Part shown: piece by piece, positions 1 to 9,568 of the stretch | Layout: the number at the start of each line of letters is the position of its first letter | How positions within the stretch are numbered: position 1 is the stretch's first letter | NCBI RefSeq assembly: GCF_900129565.1 | Contig: NZ_FQWD01000004.1 | Coordinates: 434,001 to 498,000 of the forward strand | Source of the DNA: Marisediminitalea aggregata | GTDB lineage: Bacteria; Pseudomonadota; Gammaproteobacteria; Enterobacterales; Alteromonadaceae | DNA length: 64,000 bases | Reading direction: 5' to 3' | The notes under the pieces: generated by a model | What the model saw: only the letters and a program-made list of their open reading frames with translations | The model's database searches: none | What the model was told of the DNA's origin: nothing | Translations under genes and position numbers: made by a program

Positions 1-553
1 CAGCTGGCTCGTCAGCATCCAATGACGCCCAGCCATTCAATGCAGACGCGTAAACAACCTGGAAGTCTAACTGGTCGTCGGTCGCCCCCAGGTTATCGAA
101 CAGGTCAAATACCTGATCCATTACCCAGTCAGGACGTGCCCCAGGCTTGTCGATTTTGTTGATAACAACAATCGGCTTCAAACCCTGAGCAAAGGCTTTT
201 TGCGTTACGAAACGCGTCTGTGGCATTGGACCTTCCTGCGCATCAACAAGCAGCAGTACAGAATCAGCCATCGACATTACACGTTCTACTTCCCCGCCGA
301 AATCGGCGTGTCCTGGGGTGTCAACGATATTGATGCGGTAGTCGTTCCAGTTAATGGCCGTGTTTTTGGCCAGGATGGTAATACCACGCTCTTTCTCGAT
401 ATCGTTAGAGTCCATGACGCGTTCTTGCGCTTCGCCTCGGGTTTCGAGGGTGCCCGACTGCTGTAGCAGTTTGTCTACCAGGGTAGTCTTACCGTGGTCA
501 ACGTGCGCGATAATCGCGATATTTCTTAGCTTATTGATGTCAGTTACATTCAT
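1..553 (-). CDS. typA: GTP-binding protein TypA/BipA, N-terminal part
   Basis: Partial gene that runs off the left edge. Translating the minus strand from ATG at 553 gives [20 protein letters not shown] followed by GKTT (P-loop), an ERGITI switch region, [15 protein letters not shown] (G3) and NKID (G4). That is the translational GTPase domain, and the N-terminus matches the TypA/BipA family rather than EF-G or LepA. TypA is a ribosome-associated GTPase that helps 50S assembly and growth under stress. It is divergent from glnA, as in many gammaproteobacteria (E. coli bipA/typA-glnA). Only about 184 codons are visible. The family call is secure; nothing can be said of the C-terminus. Confidence 0.95.
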   Translation of the reverse strand, partial: MNVTDINKLRNIAIIAHVDHGKTTLVDKLLQQSGTLETRGEAQERVMDSNDIEKERGITILAKNTAINWNDYRINIVDTPGHADFGGEVERVMSMADSVLLLVDAQEGPMPQTRFVTQKAFAQGLKPIVVINKIDKPGARPDWVMDQVFDLFDNLGATDDQLDFQVVYASALNGWASLDADEPA

Positions 554-779
554 TGAAAATCAACCTGCAGGGTGTGCAGCCCGCCAAACATATGGCCTTG
601 CAGCACACACCGGCTATTACACACTGTAAATAATAAAAATGAGCGCGGATTGTACAGAAAAACCGTGTGCTTTGCGCATGTTTTTTTCAGTTTCAAATAA
701 AATTCATCTATTGCTAATTCTCACGCCGGGTGAAAGAATGAGGAGCGTGGTCACATTGATGTGTATGCCGGCCACCAAT

Positions 780-817
780 TGCACCAAAATAAACCATAAA
801 ATCACCATAATGGTGCA
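780..817 (+). promoter_or_regulatory. Tandem NtrC-binding sites upstream of glnA
   Basis: Two 17-bp sites compared with the NtrC consensus TGCACCA-N3-TGGTGCA. Site 1 (780-796) has a perfect left arm TGCACCA. Site 2 (801-817) has a perfect right arm TGGTGCA and a CACCA left core. Their starts are 21 bp apart, two helical turns, on the same DNA face, and they lie about 90-110 bp upstream of the sigma-54 promoter. This is enhancer geometry. Read by eye. Confidence 0.8.
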
Positions 818-881
818 AAACAATGTTTAAGATCGTGACGACAGATCGAATTTACGCGGTGTCCAGCCTTGCTCAAGCAAA

Positions 882-897
882 TGGCATGATTATCGCT
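882..897 (+). promoter_or_regulatory. Sigma-54 promoter of glnA
   Basis: TGGCATGATTATCGCT carries GG at 883-884 and GC at 895-896 with exactly 10 bases between them, the -24/-12 spacing of RpoN promoters (consensus TGGCACG-N4-TTGC). It sits about 65 bp before the glnA start codon and downstream of the NtrC sites, so transcription should rise under nitrogen limitation. Confidence 0.75.
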
Positions 898-960
898 TAG
901 GGATTTCTCACCTGCGAACCCAGTATTGGTTCACACATTTAAAATAACCTGGAGGACACG

Positions 961-2370
961 ATGTCAATTGAATCGGCATTAGAATTAATCAAATCTAGCG
1001 AAGCAAAATTTGTAGACCTTCGCTTCACTGACACTAAAGGTAAAGAACAGCACGTTTCTATTCCTGCGGGCCTGATCGACGAAGACTTCTTTGAAGAAGG
1101 CAAAATGTTTGACGGTTCTTCAATCGCCGGTTGGAAAGGCATCAACGAATCAGACATGATTCTAATGCCAGATGCGGAAAGCGCCGTGGTTGACCCATTC
1201 GCAGAAGAAACTCAGGTTATCATCCGCTGTGACATCGTTGAGCCTTCTACTATGGAAGGTTATGACCGTGACCCGCGTTCAATCGCTCGCCGCGCAGAAG
1301 AGTACCTGAAGTCTACTGGTATCGGTGACACTGTATTATTTGGCCCAGAGCCAGAATTCTTCCTGTTTGACGATATCAAGTACCACACTGATATGTCAGG
1401 CTCTATGTTCAAAATCGACTCTTCAGAAGCCGCATGGAACTCAGGTTCTGAGTTCGCAGACGGCAACATGGGTCACCGTCCAGGCGTTAAAGGCGGTTAC
1501 TTCCCGGTTCCACCAGTAGATTCAGCACACGACATCCGTGCCGCTATGTGTCTGGTAATGGAAGAAATGGGTCTGGTTGTTGAAGCGCACCACCACGAAG
1601 TGGCAACTGCGGGTCAGAACGAAATCGCTTGTCAGTTCAACACTATGGTTAAGAAAGCTGACGAAATCCAAATCTATAAGTATGTAATCCACAACGTTGC
1701 GCATTCTTACGGTTTGTCTGCTACTTTCATGCCTAAGCCTCTGGTAGGTGACAACGGTTCTGGTATGCACTGTCACCAATCAATCGCCAAAGATGGCAAG
1801 AACATCTTCGCAGGTGACAAGTACGCTGGTCTGTCTGAAGAAGCACTGTTCTACATTGGTGGTATCATTAAGCACGCGCGTGCAATCAATGCTTTCACTA
1901 ACGCTTCTACTAACTCTTACAAGCGTTTGGTTCCTGGCTTCGAAGCACCGGTAATGCTGGCATACTCTGCACGTAACCGCTCAGCTTCAATCCGTATTCC
2001 TTACGTAACCAGCGACAAAGCACGTCGTATCGAAGTACGTTTCCCTGACCCAACTGCAAACCCATACCTGGGCTTCACTGCCATGCTGATGGCGGGTCTT
2101 GACGGTATTAAGAACAAGATCCACCCTGGTGATGCAGCGGATAAAGACTTGTACGACCTGCCAGCTGAAGAAGCAGCAGAAATCCCAACTGTTGCAAGCT
2201 CACTGGAGCAAGCACTGGAAGCACTGGACAACGACCGTGAGTTCCTGACTGCAGGTGGCGTAATGTCTGACGATATGATCGATGCCTACATCGAGCTGAA
2301 GTCTGAAGAAGTCACTAAACTGAACATGTCTACTCACCCAGTTGAGTTCGACATGTACTACAGTGTGTAA
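961..2370 (+). CDS. glnA: Type I glutamine synthetase
   Basis: Condenses glutamate and ammonia with ATP to glutamine; the central ammonia assimilation enzyme, a cytoplasmic dodecamer. The 469 residues match the GSI-beta length. Visible family motifs include [10 protein letters not shown] near residue 50, [11 protein letters not shown], the [13 protein letters not shown] metal/glutamate region, the [10 protein letters not shown] segment and the NRSASIRIP region. Tyr398 in the DLYDLP motif corresponds to the adenylylation tyrosine, so the enzyme is probably controlled by GlnE. The start ATG at 961 has a strong GGAGG ribosome site. A sigma-54 promoter with NtrC enhancers lies upstream and a rho-independent terminator downstream, so it is probably a single transcript apart from ntrBC. 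Confidence 0.98.
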   Translation: MSIESALELIKSSEAKFVDLRFTDTKGKEQHVSIPAGLIDEDFFEEGKMFDGSSIAGWKGINESDMILMPDAESAVVDPFAEETQVIIRCDIVEPSTMEGYDRDPRSIARRAEEYLKSTGIGDTVLFGPEPEFFLFDDIKYHTDMSGSMFKIDSSEAAWNSGSEFADGNMGHRPGVKGGYFPVPPVDSAHDIRAAMCLVMEEMGLVVEAHHHEVATAGQNEIACQFNTMVKKADEIQIYKYVIHNVAHSYGLSATFMPKPLVGDNGSGMHCHQSIAKDGKNIFAGDKYAGLSEEALFYIGGIIKHARAINAFTNASTNSYKRLVPGFEAPVMLAYSARNRSASIRIPYVTSDKARRIEVRFPDPTANPYLGFTAMLMAGLDGIKNKIHPGDAADKDLYDLPAEEAAEIPTVASSLEQALEALDNDREFLTAGGVMSDDMIDAYIELKSEEVTKLNMSTHPVEFDMYYSV

Positions 2371-2392
2371 GCACCGTATCAGATAAAATACC

Positions 2393-2420
2393 AAAGCCCG
2401 CAACTGCGGGCTTTTTTTTT
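2393..2420 (+). terminator. Rho-independent terminator of glnA
   Basis: AAAGCCCGC, loop AACT, GCGGGCTT, then a run of T. Strong hairpin and T-tract right after the glnA stop. Confidence 0.92.
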
Positions 2421-2446
2421 ATGTGAATTCACCTACAATCAACTGC

Positions 2447-2980
2447 ATGCGTATTTTACTAATACTATTGAGTGCGGTTATTGCAAGCGGCGTCAGCCAC
2501 TTAGCCACCGCCCAGCAGATCTACAAAGTTGTCAATAAAGACGGCTCGGTGACCTATACCGATACGCCACAACCGGATAGTCAGCCCGTTACCCTCGGCC
2601 CTGATAACCGTATGGTCAGCCCTCCGGCTCCCGTCGCCACACCGACAGCCAGGACAAACCCGTCTGCTAAGCGCCAGCGCCAGCCTTCAGAAATAACCAT
2701 ATTACAACCCGAAGACCAGGCTACCGTGCGCAACAATGCGGGTAACCTTCAAATTGCAGCGCGCGTCACCAACACGCAACAAGGCGACAAGTACCAGCTT
2801 TTCTTAAATGACGAGCTGCAAAGCGAACAAGCCACGCCTTTGTTTACCCTGAATAATCTGCCCCGTGGCGCACACTCATTTTATATTGTCCATAAGGACA
2901 ATACGGGCAAGACTCTTGCATCTACCACTCCACGAACGTTTTACCTGCATCAGGCATCACGTCTTATTAACAATAATTAA
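2447..2980 (+). CDS. DUF4124-containing exported protein
   Basis: 177-residue protein of unknown function. ATG at 2447 opens a signal peptide (MRILLILLSAVIASGVSHLATA, cleaved before QQIYKV). It is followed by the DUF4124 signature IYKVVNKDGSVTYTDTP (about residues 25-41), a Pro/Ala-rich linker, and a C-terminal beta-sandwich-like region (about 80-170). A GTG 24 bases upstream would extend the frame but would put residues in front of the signal peptide, so it was not used. Genes of this family commonly sit between glnA and ntrB in Shewanella and Alteromonas relatives. Envelope localisation is inferred from the signal peptide only. Confidence 0.85.
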   Translation: MRILLILLSAVIASGVSHLATAQQIYKVVNKDGSVTYTDTPQPDSQPVTLGPDNRMVSPPAPVATPTARTNPSAKRQRQPSEITILQPEDQATVRNNAGNLQIAARVTNTQQGDKYQLFLNDELQSEQATPLFTLNNLPRGAHSFYIVHKDNTGKTLASTTPRTFYLHQASRLINNN

Positions 2981-3041
2981 CAGCAAACCCGCGTATTACG
3001 CGCACCAATGAGGTTCAAGCGAGCTTTTAATTGGGAATATC

Positions 3042-3070
3042 TTGCACGGGTTTAGTTTGCCTGAAATAAT
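3042..3070 (+). promoter_or_regulatory. Probable sigma-70 promoter of ntrBC
   Basis: TTGCAC (3042-3047), a 17-base spacer and AATAAT (3065-3070, five of six to TATAAT). The predicted start near 3077 falls inside the NtrC operator at 3073-3089, the arrangement expected for repression by NtrC. Confidence 0.5.
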
Positions 3071-3072
3071 GA

Positions 3073-3089
3073 AGCACCATAATGGTGCA
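3073..3089 (+). promoter_or_regulatory. NtrC operator in front of ntrB
   Basis: AGCACCATAATGGTGCA is a near-perfect match to TGCACCA-N3-TGGTGCA (only the first base differs). It overlaps the predicted transcription start of ntrBC, like the NtrC operator at E. coli glnLp, and implies negative autoregulation. It also covers an upstream ATG (3082), an argument against using that ATG as the ntrB start. Confidence 0.8.
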
Positions 3090-3105
3090 AGTGGAGAAAG
3101 CTGGC

Positions 3106-4182
3106 ATGCAAGCCACGCCGTTTGATACCAACAATTTGCTGGATAGCGTAACCACCGTACTTGTGGTTATCGACAATTCCCTGCGTATTGTTTACGCCAA
3201 CCACGCCGGTCAGGCACTTTTTGCTACCGGTACAAAACAGCTATACGGTCACAGTATTGCCGACTTCTTTGTGCCCAACACCATCAATAAGGCACGCCTA
3301 CGCGCCGCGTTTCGCAGTGGTCAGGACTTTACCGAGAACGAAGTTAAACTGTACTTTCGGGACAACCGCGTCGTTTCAGCCGACTTAACAGTAACGAATC
3401 TGAACACAGACGATGGCCCCCGGCTGTTGTTCGAAGTTAAAAAGATCGATCAGCAAAAACGCATTTCACGGGAAAATCAGCAGCACGCCCAGCATTTTGC
3501 AGCGCGTGAGTTGATTCGCGGACTCGCCCATGAAATCAAAAATCCACTCGGCGGTATTCGGGGCGCTGCGCAGTTGCTGGAAAAAGCGCTGTCATCACCC
3601 GATGAAAAAGAATTTACCCAGCTTATCATTGAGCAGTCTGACCGTTTACGCAACCTGGTAGACAGACTACTGGGCCCGAATTCCCTACCGCGGTTAGAGT
3701 GGTGTAACTTGCACCGACCACTGGAAAAGATCCGTAGTCTGATGAAAGCAGACACTTCACAGGCCATCGCGATCTCCCGTGATTACGACCCCAGTATCCC
3801 TGATGTCAAAGTCGACCCTGACATGCTGCAACAAGCCGTACTCAATATTGTTCGCAACGCAGTGCAGGCGCTTCGGGATTCGAAAACACCTAATCCGCAT
3901 ATCAGGCTGGTGACGCGCATTGAACGTCAGCTAACTATTCATGGCCAACGCCATTCGCTGGCTGCGCAAATCAAAATTATCGACAATGGACCCGGTATTC
4001 CTGCCGACATCCGCGATACCCTGTTTTACCCACTGGTGACCAGTAAAGACACGGGGTCAGGGCTGGGCTTGTCCATTGCACAAACGCTGGTTAATCACCA
4101 CGACGGAAAAATCGAAGTCGACAGCCGTCCTGGTCACACCGAATTTATTATATCTTTACCGATCGACAGGAAGGAGTCGTAA
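3106..4182 (+). CDS. glnL: Nitrogen regulation sensor kinase/phosphatase NtrB
   Basis: Cytoplasmic two-component kinase that phosphorylates NtrC under nitrogen limitation and dephosphorylates it with PII. 358 residues: N-terminal PAS domain (about 10-115), HisKA with the H box LAHEIKNPLGGIRGAAQLLE (about 145-165), and HATPase_c with the N box IVRNAVQAL and G boxes DNGPGIP and GSGLGLSIAQ. There is no membrane segment, as expected for NtrB. The start ATG 3106 has GGAG about 9 bases upstream and gives an N-terminus matching the family; the ATG at 3082 lies in the NtrC operator. It is co-transcribed with ntrC, whose ATG follows the stop by two bases. Confidence 0.95.
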   Translation: MQATPFDTNNLLDSVTTVLVVIDNSLRIVYANHAGQALFATGTKQLYGHSIADFFVPNTINKARLRAAFRSGQDFTENEVKLYFRDNRVVSADLTVTNLNTDDGPRLLFEVKKIDQQKRISRENQQHAQHFAARELIRGLAHEIKNPLGGIRGAAQLLEKALSSPDEKEFTQLIIEQSDRLRNLVDRLLGPNSLPRLEWCNLHRPLEKIRSLMKADTSQAIAISRDYDPSIPDVKVDPDMLQQAVLNIVRNAVQALRDSKTPNPHIRLVTRIERQLTIHGQRHSLAAQIKIIDNGPGIPADIRDTLFYPLVTSKDTGSGLGLSIAQTLVNHHDGKIEVDSRPGHTEFIISLPIDRKES

Positions 4183-4184
4183 TC

Positions 4185-5597
4185 ATGAATACTGAATCTG
4201 TATGGATTGTTGATGACGATAGCTCTATTCGATGGGTGTTACAAAAAGCATTACAAGTAGCCAACATCGACTGCTGCTGTTTCGAGAACCCCCAAGATTT
4301 ATTGTTACAACTGGAATCCGGCCAGTATCCTGAAGTCGTCGTATCTGACATTCGCATGCCGCAAATGGACGGCATGACGTTGCTCAACGAAGTTCACCAG
4401 ATTGCCCCCATGATCCCCGTAATTATTATGACGGCGCATTCTGACTTAGACAGTGCAGTTAACGCGTATCAAAGCGGCGCATTCGAATATTTGCCGAAGC
4501 CGTTTGATATTGACGAAGCCGTCACACTGGTAGAACGCGCGTTAATTCACGCGCGGGAGCAATCGCGAACCACCCAGGTACCTCAGGCCGAATCAGCCAC
4601 CGAGATTATTGGCGAAGCCCCTGCCATGCAGGAAGTGTTTCGCGCCATTGGACGCTTGTCACGTTCTTCGATCAGTGTGCTGATCAACGGCCAGTCCGGT
4701 ACGGGTAAAGAACTGGTGGCCCATGCGCTGCATCGCCATAGTCCCAGAGCGGCTAATCCGTTTATTGCCTTGAACATGGCGGCGATCCCTGCCGATCTGG
4801 TTGAGTCCGAATTATTCGGCCACGAAAAAGGCGCGTTTACCGGCGCCCAGGCTGCACGTCAGGGGCGCTTCGAACAAGCTAACGGCGGCACCCTGTTCCT
4901 CGACGAAATTGGTGATATGCCATTAGATGTGCAAACCCGGTTATTACGGGTACTTGCCGATGGTCAGTTCTATCGGGTTGGCGGACACCAGTCTGTTACG
5001 GTCGACGTGCGAATCATCGCCGCGACGCACCAAAATCTGGAAAAGCGCGTTGCTGACGGCAAATTCCGTGAAGATTTATTTCACCGTCTGAACGTTATTC
5101 GCATTCATATTCCGTCACTCAATGAACGTCGTGAAGACATTCCGTTACTGGCCAGACACTTCCTTCGTCGCGCTTCCAAAGAGCTCGATGTGGAATGCAA
5201 AATTCTGAGCAAAGAAACAGAAAAGGTCATGACACAACTCCCCTGGCCTGGCAACGTGCGTCAGCTGGAGAACGTGTGTCGCTGGTTAACTGTCATGGCA
5301 ACAGGTCAAGAAGTTCTGCCTGCAGACCTGCCCCCAGAAATTCACAGCGGCGGTGTTACCGAGAAAAGCAGTGGTCAAAGTGGGGACTGGACTGAGCTAC
5401 TGGCTACCTTTGTGGATCGTCAGCTCAAAGAAGGTCAGCACAATATCCTCAATGACGCCATGTTGACCTTTGAGAAGATCATGTTGGAACGCGCATTACA
5501 CCACACCCATGGTCACAAACAAGAAGCGGCGAAACGCCTCGGTTGGGGACGCAACACCCTCACTCGCAAGTTAAAAGAACTGGGTGTCGACGCGTAA
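4185..5597 (+). CDS. glnG: Nitrogen regulation response regulator NtrC
   Basis: Sigma-54 activator, the target of NtrB. 470 residues: receiver domain (1-120) with the acidic DD pair and [10 protein letters not shown] phospho-acceptor region; AAA+ domain (about 140-375) with Walker A GQSGTGKE, the sigma-54 contact loop GAFTGA and the Walker B region [13 protein letters not shown]-terminal Fis-type helix-turn-helix ([20 protein letters not shown]). The start has an AGGAAGGAG ribosome site. Likely targets in this window are glnA, ntrBC itself and narK, all of which carry NtrC-type motifs. Confidence 0.97.
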   Translation: MNTESVWIVDDDSSIRWVLQKALQVANIDCCCFENPQDLLLQLESGQYPEVVVSDIRMPQMDGMTLLNEVHQIAPMIPVIIMTAHSDLDSAVNAYQSGAFEYLPKPFDIDEAVTLVERALIHAREQSRTTQVPQAESATEIIGEAPAMQEVFRAIGRLSRSSISVLINGQSGTGKELVAHALHRHSPRAANPFIALNMAAIPADLVESELFGHEKGAFTGAQAARQGRFEQANGGTLFLDEIGDMPLDVQTRLLRVLADGQFYRVGGHQSVTVDVRIIAATHQNLEKRVADGKFREDLFHRLNVIRIHIPSLNERREDIPLLARHFLRRASKELDVECKILSKETEKVMTQLPWPGNVRQLENVCRWLTVMATGQEVLPADLPPEIHSGGVTEKSSGQSGDWTELLATFVDRQLKEGQHNILNDAMLTFEKIMLERALHHTHGHKQEAAKRLGWGRNTLTRKLKELGVDA

Positions 5598-5614
5598 CAC
5601 ACCAAAGCCAAACT

Positions 5615-5645
5615 AAAAAAGAGGAAGCCTGGCTTCCTCTTTTTC
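5615..5645. terminator. Bidirectional terminator between ntrC and the HD-GYP gene
   Basis: A-tract, GAGGAAGCC/GGCTTCCTC hairpin (5621-5640), T-tract. Works in both directions between convergent genes. Confidence 0.9.
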
Positions 5646-5670
5646 GTTTCCACAGAATAGACTTACACGT

Positions 5671-6828
5671 CTAGCGGGTCAGCACCTTGGCCATCGCCCG
5701 GTTAAAATACTGGAGCCAGGTTTGGCTGAATTTGCCATCAGCCTGTCGGTTGAGTTCAATCACCGCTTTTTTCTTGGATATCGCCTGTTTATCAGCACGG
5801 GCACGGGAGTGCGTCATCGCATCAAAGGTATCCAGAATCGCCAGTAGTTTTGCACCATCACAGATATCATCTTCTTTTAAACCTAGCGGATAGCCAGAGC
5901 CGTCGACCCGCTCATGGTGCTGCATGACAATTTTGCGAGCCATGTCCCACTGGTCCAAATGCTCCAACAAGCGCGAGCTTTTATACACGTGCGAGCGCAT
6001 CAAGTTAAATTCATTGTCGGTGTAGGGATCATTCTTGTGCAGTAATTTCAGCGGCATAAACGCCATACCAAAATCGTGCACATAACAGGCGACAGCGAGT
6101 TGATCTTCTTCAATAGGATTACCGGCGACATCATTAACATATAGCGCCAGTTTCGCAATGCGATCGCCTCGACCGGCCCAGTAGTTGGAGCGATGTTCAA
6201 TGGTTTGCATCATCTCGCGGAAAAACAAAATATCCATGCGCTTTTCCGCGCTGAGATCTTTGGGGATCCCGGTTTTACCTAATGTGGCTTTTTGTGGCGC
6301 AGGCGCAGCGGTTGCTTCAGCGCTTTGCTCACCTTCATCTTCTCCGTAAGCCGGTTGATCAAGGTCAGGATTGAGCAATAGCACGGCCTCGCCTAACAGC
6401 TTGTCATGCTGCGCTTTGTTGTCTGGTGTAATGCGTTTGATGGCCATGATCAGTTGCTGATACAACACATCATCGTATTGCGCCTGCCCTTCGGCAATGA
6501 CGCTTTCCACAAACTGTTTCACGCGGTCCATGGTCAGCAACACCAGATCGCTCATGATACTGGTGTAGTCCACCTGCCCCTTGCGCAGAAAATCCAGCAA
6601 ATCTTCTACGTGCTGCAGTAAAGGAATAATGGGCGAGAAGTTTACCAGTCCCAGATCCCCTTTGATGGTATGCACGGAACGGAACAATGCACGCTGTAAT
6701 TCATTGTCTTCCGGCTTCAACTCGAGCTCAATAAGTGTTTGCTCACTGGCTTCGTACAGCTCATTGATCTCTTCAATCAGGTCAGACAGAATTTCGGGTT
6801 CTAGTTCTTCAGGTATAAAAGTTTGCAT
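5671..6828 (-). CDS. Hpt domain fused to an HD-GYP phosphodiesterase-like domain
   Basis: 385 residues, no membrane segments. Residues 1-125 form a helical Hpt (histidine phosphotransfer) domain with the motif HTIKGDLG; the phospho-acceptor is His53. An Ala/Glu/Pro-rich linker (about 155-195) leads to an HD-GYP domain: His251-Asp252 of the HD pair and H304-H305-E306-x2-D309-G310-S-G312-Y313-P314 of the GYP signature. HD-GYP domains usually hydrolyse cyclic-di-GMP. The Hpt module suggests phosphorelay control of that activity. The partner kinase is not in this window. The order Hpt then HD-GYP is unusual, because HD-GYP more often follows a receiver domain. The ribosome site is weak; the start is the first ATG in frame. 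Confidence 0.85.
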   Translation of the reverse strand: MQTFIPEELEPEILSDLIEEINELYEASEQTLIELELKPEDNELQRALFRSVHTIKGDLGLVNFSPIIPLLQHVEDLLDFLRKGQVDYTSIMSDLVLLTMDRVKQFVESVIAEGQAQYDDVLYQQLIMAIKRITPDNKAQHDKLLGEAVLLLNPDLDQPAYGEDEGEQSAEATAAPAPQKATLGKTGIPKDLSAEKRMDILFFREMMQTIEHRSNYWAGRGDRIAKLALYVNDVAGNPIEEDQLAVACYVHDFGMAFMPLKLLHKNDPYTDNEFNLMRSHVYKSSRLLEHLDQWDMARKIVMQHHERVDGSGYPLGLKEDDICDGAKLLAILDTFDAMTHSRARADKQAISKKKAVIELNRQADGKFSQTWLQYFNRAMAKVLTR

Positions 6829-7060
6829 GGTAAAAACAACTCACTCAGCCATTCAAACCCGTTTATCACCATTTGGGCGTATAAAGGTCTGGCGGCGTTA
6901 CGATACAGTGCGATAGTCGCTACAATAGTTACTCTGATCAAGCATAGCACGAGTCCCCAATAACAACAGTGGCTTTTGTTGCGCTGAGACTGACTGATCG
7001 GAGATGATGATGCAAGCTAAGCCGTTATAATCCGGCGCAAATTTTTCAATAGGTGTTTAA

Positions 7061-7786
7061 GTGTTAGCAATTATCCGGGCGTTGCTGTTAGTGGTCGCCT
7101 TTCTGTTTATCAATATTGTTGTCTTATTGCGGTGCGTTATCCGTCCTTTCCACCGTGACAATGTGTATATCGCCGGCCAGTGGTACAGCATGATGTCGCG
7201 TATTTTCGGGCTCAAAGTGGTGGTTCGTTACCCTGAAAACTTGGATACCGATTTGTCGTATGTCATGATCGCGAATCACCAGAACACCTATGACATTATT
7301 ACCATTTGCAAAGCGGCCATTCCCGGCGTGGTTACCATTGGTAAAAAGAGTTTGAAGTGGATTCCGGTGTTTGGCCAAATTTACTGGCTGAGCGGCAATA
7401 TCCTTATCGACCGCAAGAACACCAGTAAAGCCATGGATACACTAACGCTGACCGCTAAAAAAATTACTGAGAAGAATCTGTCGATATGGTTTTTCCCGGA
7501 AGGAACACGTTCATACGGTCGGGGCATTCTGCCTTTCAAGGTTGGCGCGTTTCGATTAGCGAAGGGAACCAACACGCCACTGATGCTGGTAACGGCCAGC
7601 AATATGCACAACAAAATTCGCTGGAACCGCTGGAACAATGGCGTGGTGCTGGTTGACGTAGAAGCACCTGAGCCACTCGACGATTCCCGTTCCCCCAAAG
7701 GCTGGATGGCCTATTACCATGAACGCATGGAAAAAAAGTTCGAAGAGTTAAATGCCGAAGTCGCCGAAATGGAAAAATCACGATAG
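7061..7786 (+). CDS. plsC: 1-acyl-sn-glycerol-3-phosphate acyltransferase
   Basis: Adds the second acyl chain to lysophosphatidate, giving phosphatidic acid, at the inner membrane. 241 residues with an N-terminal hydrophobic segment (about 5-25) and the family motifs NHQNTYD (block I, catalytic His and Asp), a GNILIDR region (block II) and FPEGTRS (block III, phosphate binding). The length fits PlsC. The start is GTG 7061 with AGGTG a few bases upstream. It is followed by rraB after 32 bases, in the same direction. Confidence 0.93.
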   Translation: MLAIIRALLLVVAFLFINIVVLLRCVIRPFHRDNVYIAGQWYSMMSRIFGLKVVVRYPENLDTDLSYVMIANHQNTYDIITICKAAIPGVVTIGKKSLKWIPVFGQIYWLSGNILIDRKNTSKAMDTLTLTAKKITEKNLSIWFFPEGTRSYGRGILPFKVGAFRLAKGTNTPLMLVTASNMHNKIRWNRWNNGVVLVDVEAPEPLDDSRSPKGWMAYYHERMEKKFEELNAEVAEMEKSR

Positions 7787-7818
7787 ACTATAGCTATACG
7801 TGAGAAGGCAGAAGCACA

Positions 7819-8202
7819 ATGACACAATTTGACGAACGCGCAGAATGGTATGAATTTAATCAGGAAACCATCGATGCGCTTATCAGCGACGGCAGCGAAG
7901 CCGATGCGAAGTACACTATCGAACACCACATGGCGTGCAATAATTTTGACCGCCTGGAAAAAGCTGCGGTTGATGCTTTCAAGGCAGGTTTTGAGGTAAC
8001 TGACGCCGAAGAAGTCTACCTTGACGACGGCGGTACCGTATTCTGTTTCGACATTATTGCTGAACGCTTTTTAAAGCGTGAAGAATTAGATGCCGATATC
8101 GATTCGCTGTTAAAAATCGCCGACAAGCACCAGGTCCACTACGATGGCTGGGGTACTTACTACATCGGCGACGACGCAGAAGAACTAGGCGAAGAAGAAT
8201 AA
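7819..8202 (+). CDS. rraB: Regulator of ribonuclease E activity B
   Basis: Small acidic protein that binds RNase E and inhibits its endonuclease activity, altering mRNA turnover. 127 residues. The segments YTIEHHMACNNFDRLEKAAV, FEVTDAEE and VHYDGWGTYYIGD are the conserved blocks of the RraB family (former YjgD), and the acidic tail EELGEEE is typical. It lies just before yjgN, as in E. coli (rraB, yjgM, yjgN). Confidence 0.93.
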   Translation: MTQFDERAEWYEFNQETIDALISDGSEADAKYTIEHHMACNNFDRLEKAAVDAFKAGFEVTDAEEVYLDDGGTVFCFDIIAERFLKREELDADIDSLLKIADKHQVHYDGWGTYYIGDDAEELGEEE

Positions 8203-8354
8203 TTCATTTCCCAGGCCTGTCCTTCAGGCCTGTTGCTTTCCCTTACAAAAACAGTTAAAAAAGAATCATTCACCTTTGGCTGCATACGAACAGTCTGGGG
8301 ACACATTACTAATAAAAAGCCGTCACGAGGACGGTCAAGCCGACAGGAGGTCAC

Positions 8355-9560
8355 GTGGATACCACACCCGATTATTCAGCCTATTCATACCAGGAATTGT
8401 GCGACGCTCGCGCAACAATTGATGAATCCTTATATCCGGAAAGAGCACAACAGCTCGACGAATTAATTGCCAGTCACGCTGAGCATGTGTCTGACGAGGC
8501 GCAAGCAGAAACGGAAGGTACATTCCTGCGAAAATCTGCCGTGAACTTCCATGGGACCGGTAAAGAGTTCTTTTCTATCTGGATTGTGAATTTACTGCTG
8601 ACCATTGTTACTTTGGGAATTTACTCTGCATGGGCAAAGGTGCGCACCAACCGTTATCTCTATGGCAATCTTGAAATTGACGGCCACCGTTTTGCTTATT
8701 TGGCAGAGCCCTTACAGATTTTGAAAGGTCGCATTATCAGCGCCATTCTACTCGTCGGTTATATTCTGGCTGTATCCACCAGCCCGGTCGTGGGCCTTGT
8801 CATGATGCTTGTTGTGGCAGTGTTGTCACCGTGGTTAATCTGCAAAGGCTTGCAGTTTGCAATGAAAATGACCAGCTACCGCAATGTTCGCTTTGGTTTT
8901 ACCGGCCGTTATGGCGAAGCGTTTCTGGTGTTTCTGTTGTTCCCATTCCTGACTCTTTTCACGCTTTATCTGGCCATGCCGTGGGCATTGAAAAAGATGG
9001 ACGAATTCATTTTGAATAACACCACCTACGGCGACAAAGCCTTCAGCGCGGAACTAAGTGGTGGAACCTATTTCATTGCAGGTCTGGCCGCAGGTGTCGT
9101 GTCGTTTGTCACTTTCTTAATCGGTATTGGCCTTGTTGGCGCAACCGCCGTCTTCAGTGGCTCTGAAGCAGCAAACGACCCTACCGGCAGTGTTTCGATT
9201 ATGTTGGGCACCTTCATTCTGTATTTCTTTGTGTTTACCTTAGCAAGCGCAATTTACTCAGGCATGATCCGTAATCACATGTATGAAAATACCCGCTTGG
9301 CTAACGTCGCTACGTTTGAGTCTGATGTCACGGTAGGTAGTTTTATCCTGCTGAAACTCACTAACATGCTGGCGTTAATTTTCAGTCTGGGACTGGCGTT
9401 GCCTTGGGTCAAAACCCGCACGCTGAGCTATTTGGCTGCGCATACCCAGGTAAATATTCTGGACGGTATTGATACGGTTGTTGCGTCTAAGGAACAAACG
9501 GGCACTGCCACCGCAGAAGAAGTCGCCAGTGCCTTTGACCTCGATGTATCACTGGGTTAA
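8355..9560 (+). CDS. yjgN: YjgN-family (DUF898) inner membrane protein
   Basis: 401-residue multipass membrane protein of unknown function. After a hydrophilic N-terminus (about 1-60), the DUF898 pattern FHGTGKEFFSIWIVNLLLTI...GIYSAWAKVRTNRYLYGN appears and recurs in partly conserved form further on (FGFTGRYGEAFLVFL; VGSFILLKLTNMLALIFSLG). About eight hydrophobic segments can be seen. The start is GTG 8355 with AGGAGG four bases before it. It precedes an M48 protease gene by 8 bases, so the two are probably co-transcribed. E. coli yjgN lies next to valS; here valS is about 47 kb away. Confidence 0.88.
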   Translation: MDTTPDYSAYSYQELCDARATIDESLYPERAQQLDELIASHAEHVSDEAQAETEGTFLRKSAVNFHGTGKEFFSIWIVNLLLTIVTLGIYSAWAKVRTNRYLYGNLEIDGHRFAYLAEPLQILKGRIISAILLVGYILAVSTSPVVGLVMMLVVAVLSPWLICKGLQFAMKMTSYRNVRFGFTGRYGEAFLVFLLFPFLTLFTLYLAMPWALKKMDEFILNNTTYGDKAFSAELSGGTYFIAGLAAGVVSFVTFLIGIGLVGATAVFSGSEAANDPTGSVSIMLGTFILYFFVFTLASAIYSGMIRNHMYENTRLANVATFESDVTVGSFILLKLTNMLALIFSLGLALPWVKTRTLSYLAAHTQVNILDGIDTVVASKEQTGTATAEEVASAFDLDVSLG

Positions 9561-9568
9561 TCCCCGTT

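Noticed and set aside
200-629. Plus-strand frames in the typA region
   Set aside because: They are opposite-strand shadows of the TypA GTPase domain, which has clear motifs on the minus strand.
3082-3105. Upstream ATG extending NtrB by eight residues
   Set aside because: It lies inside the NtrC operator palindrome and has no ribosome site; ATG 3106 has GGAG and the family N-terminus.
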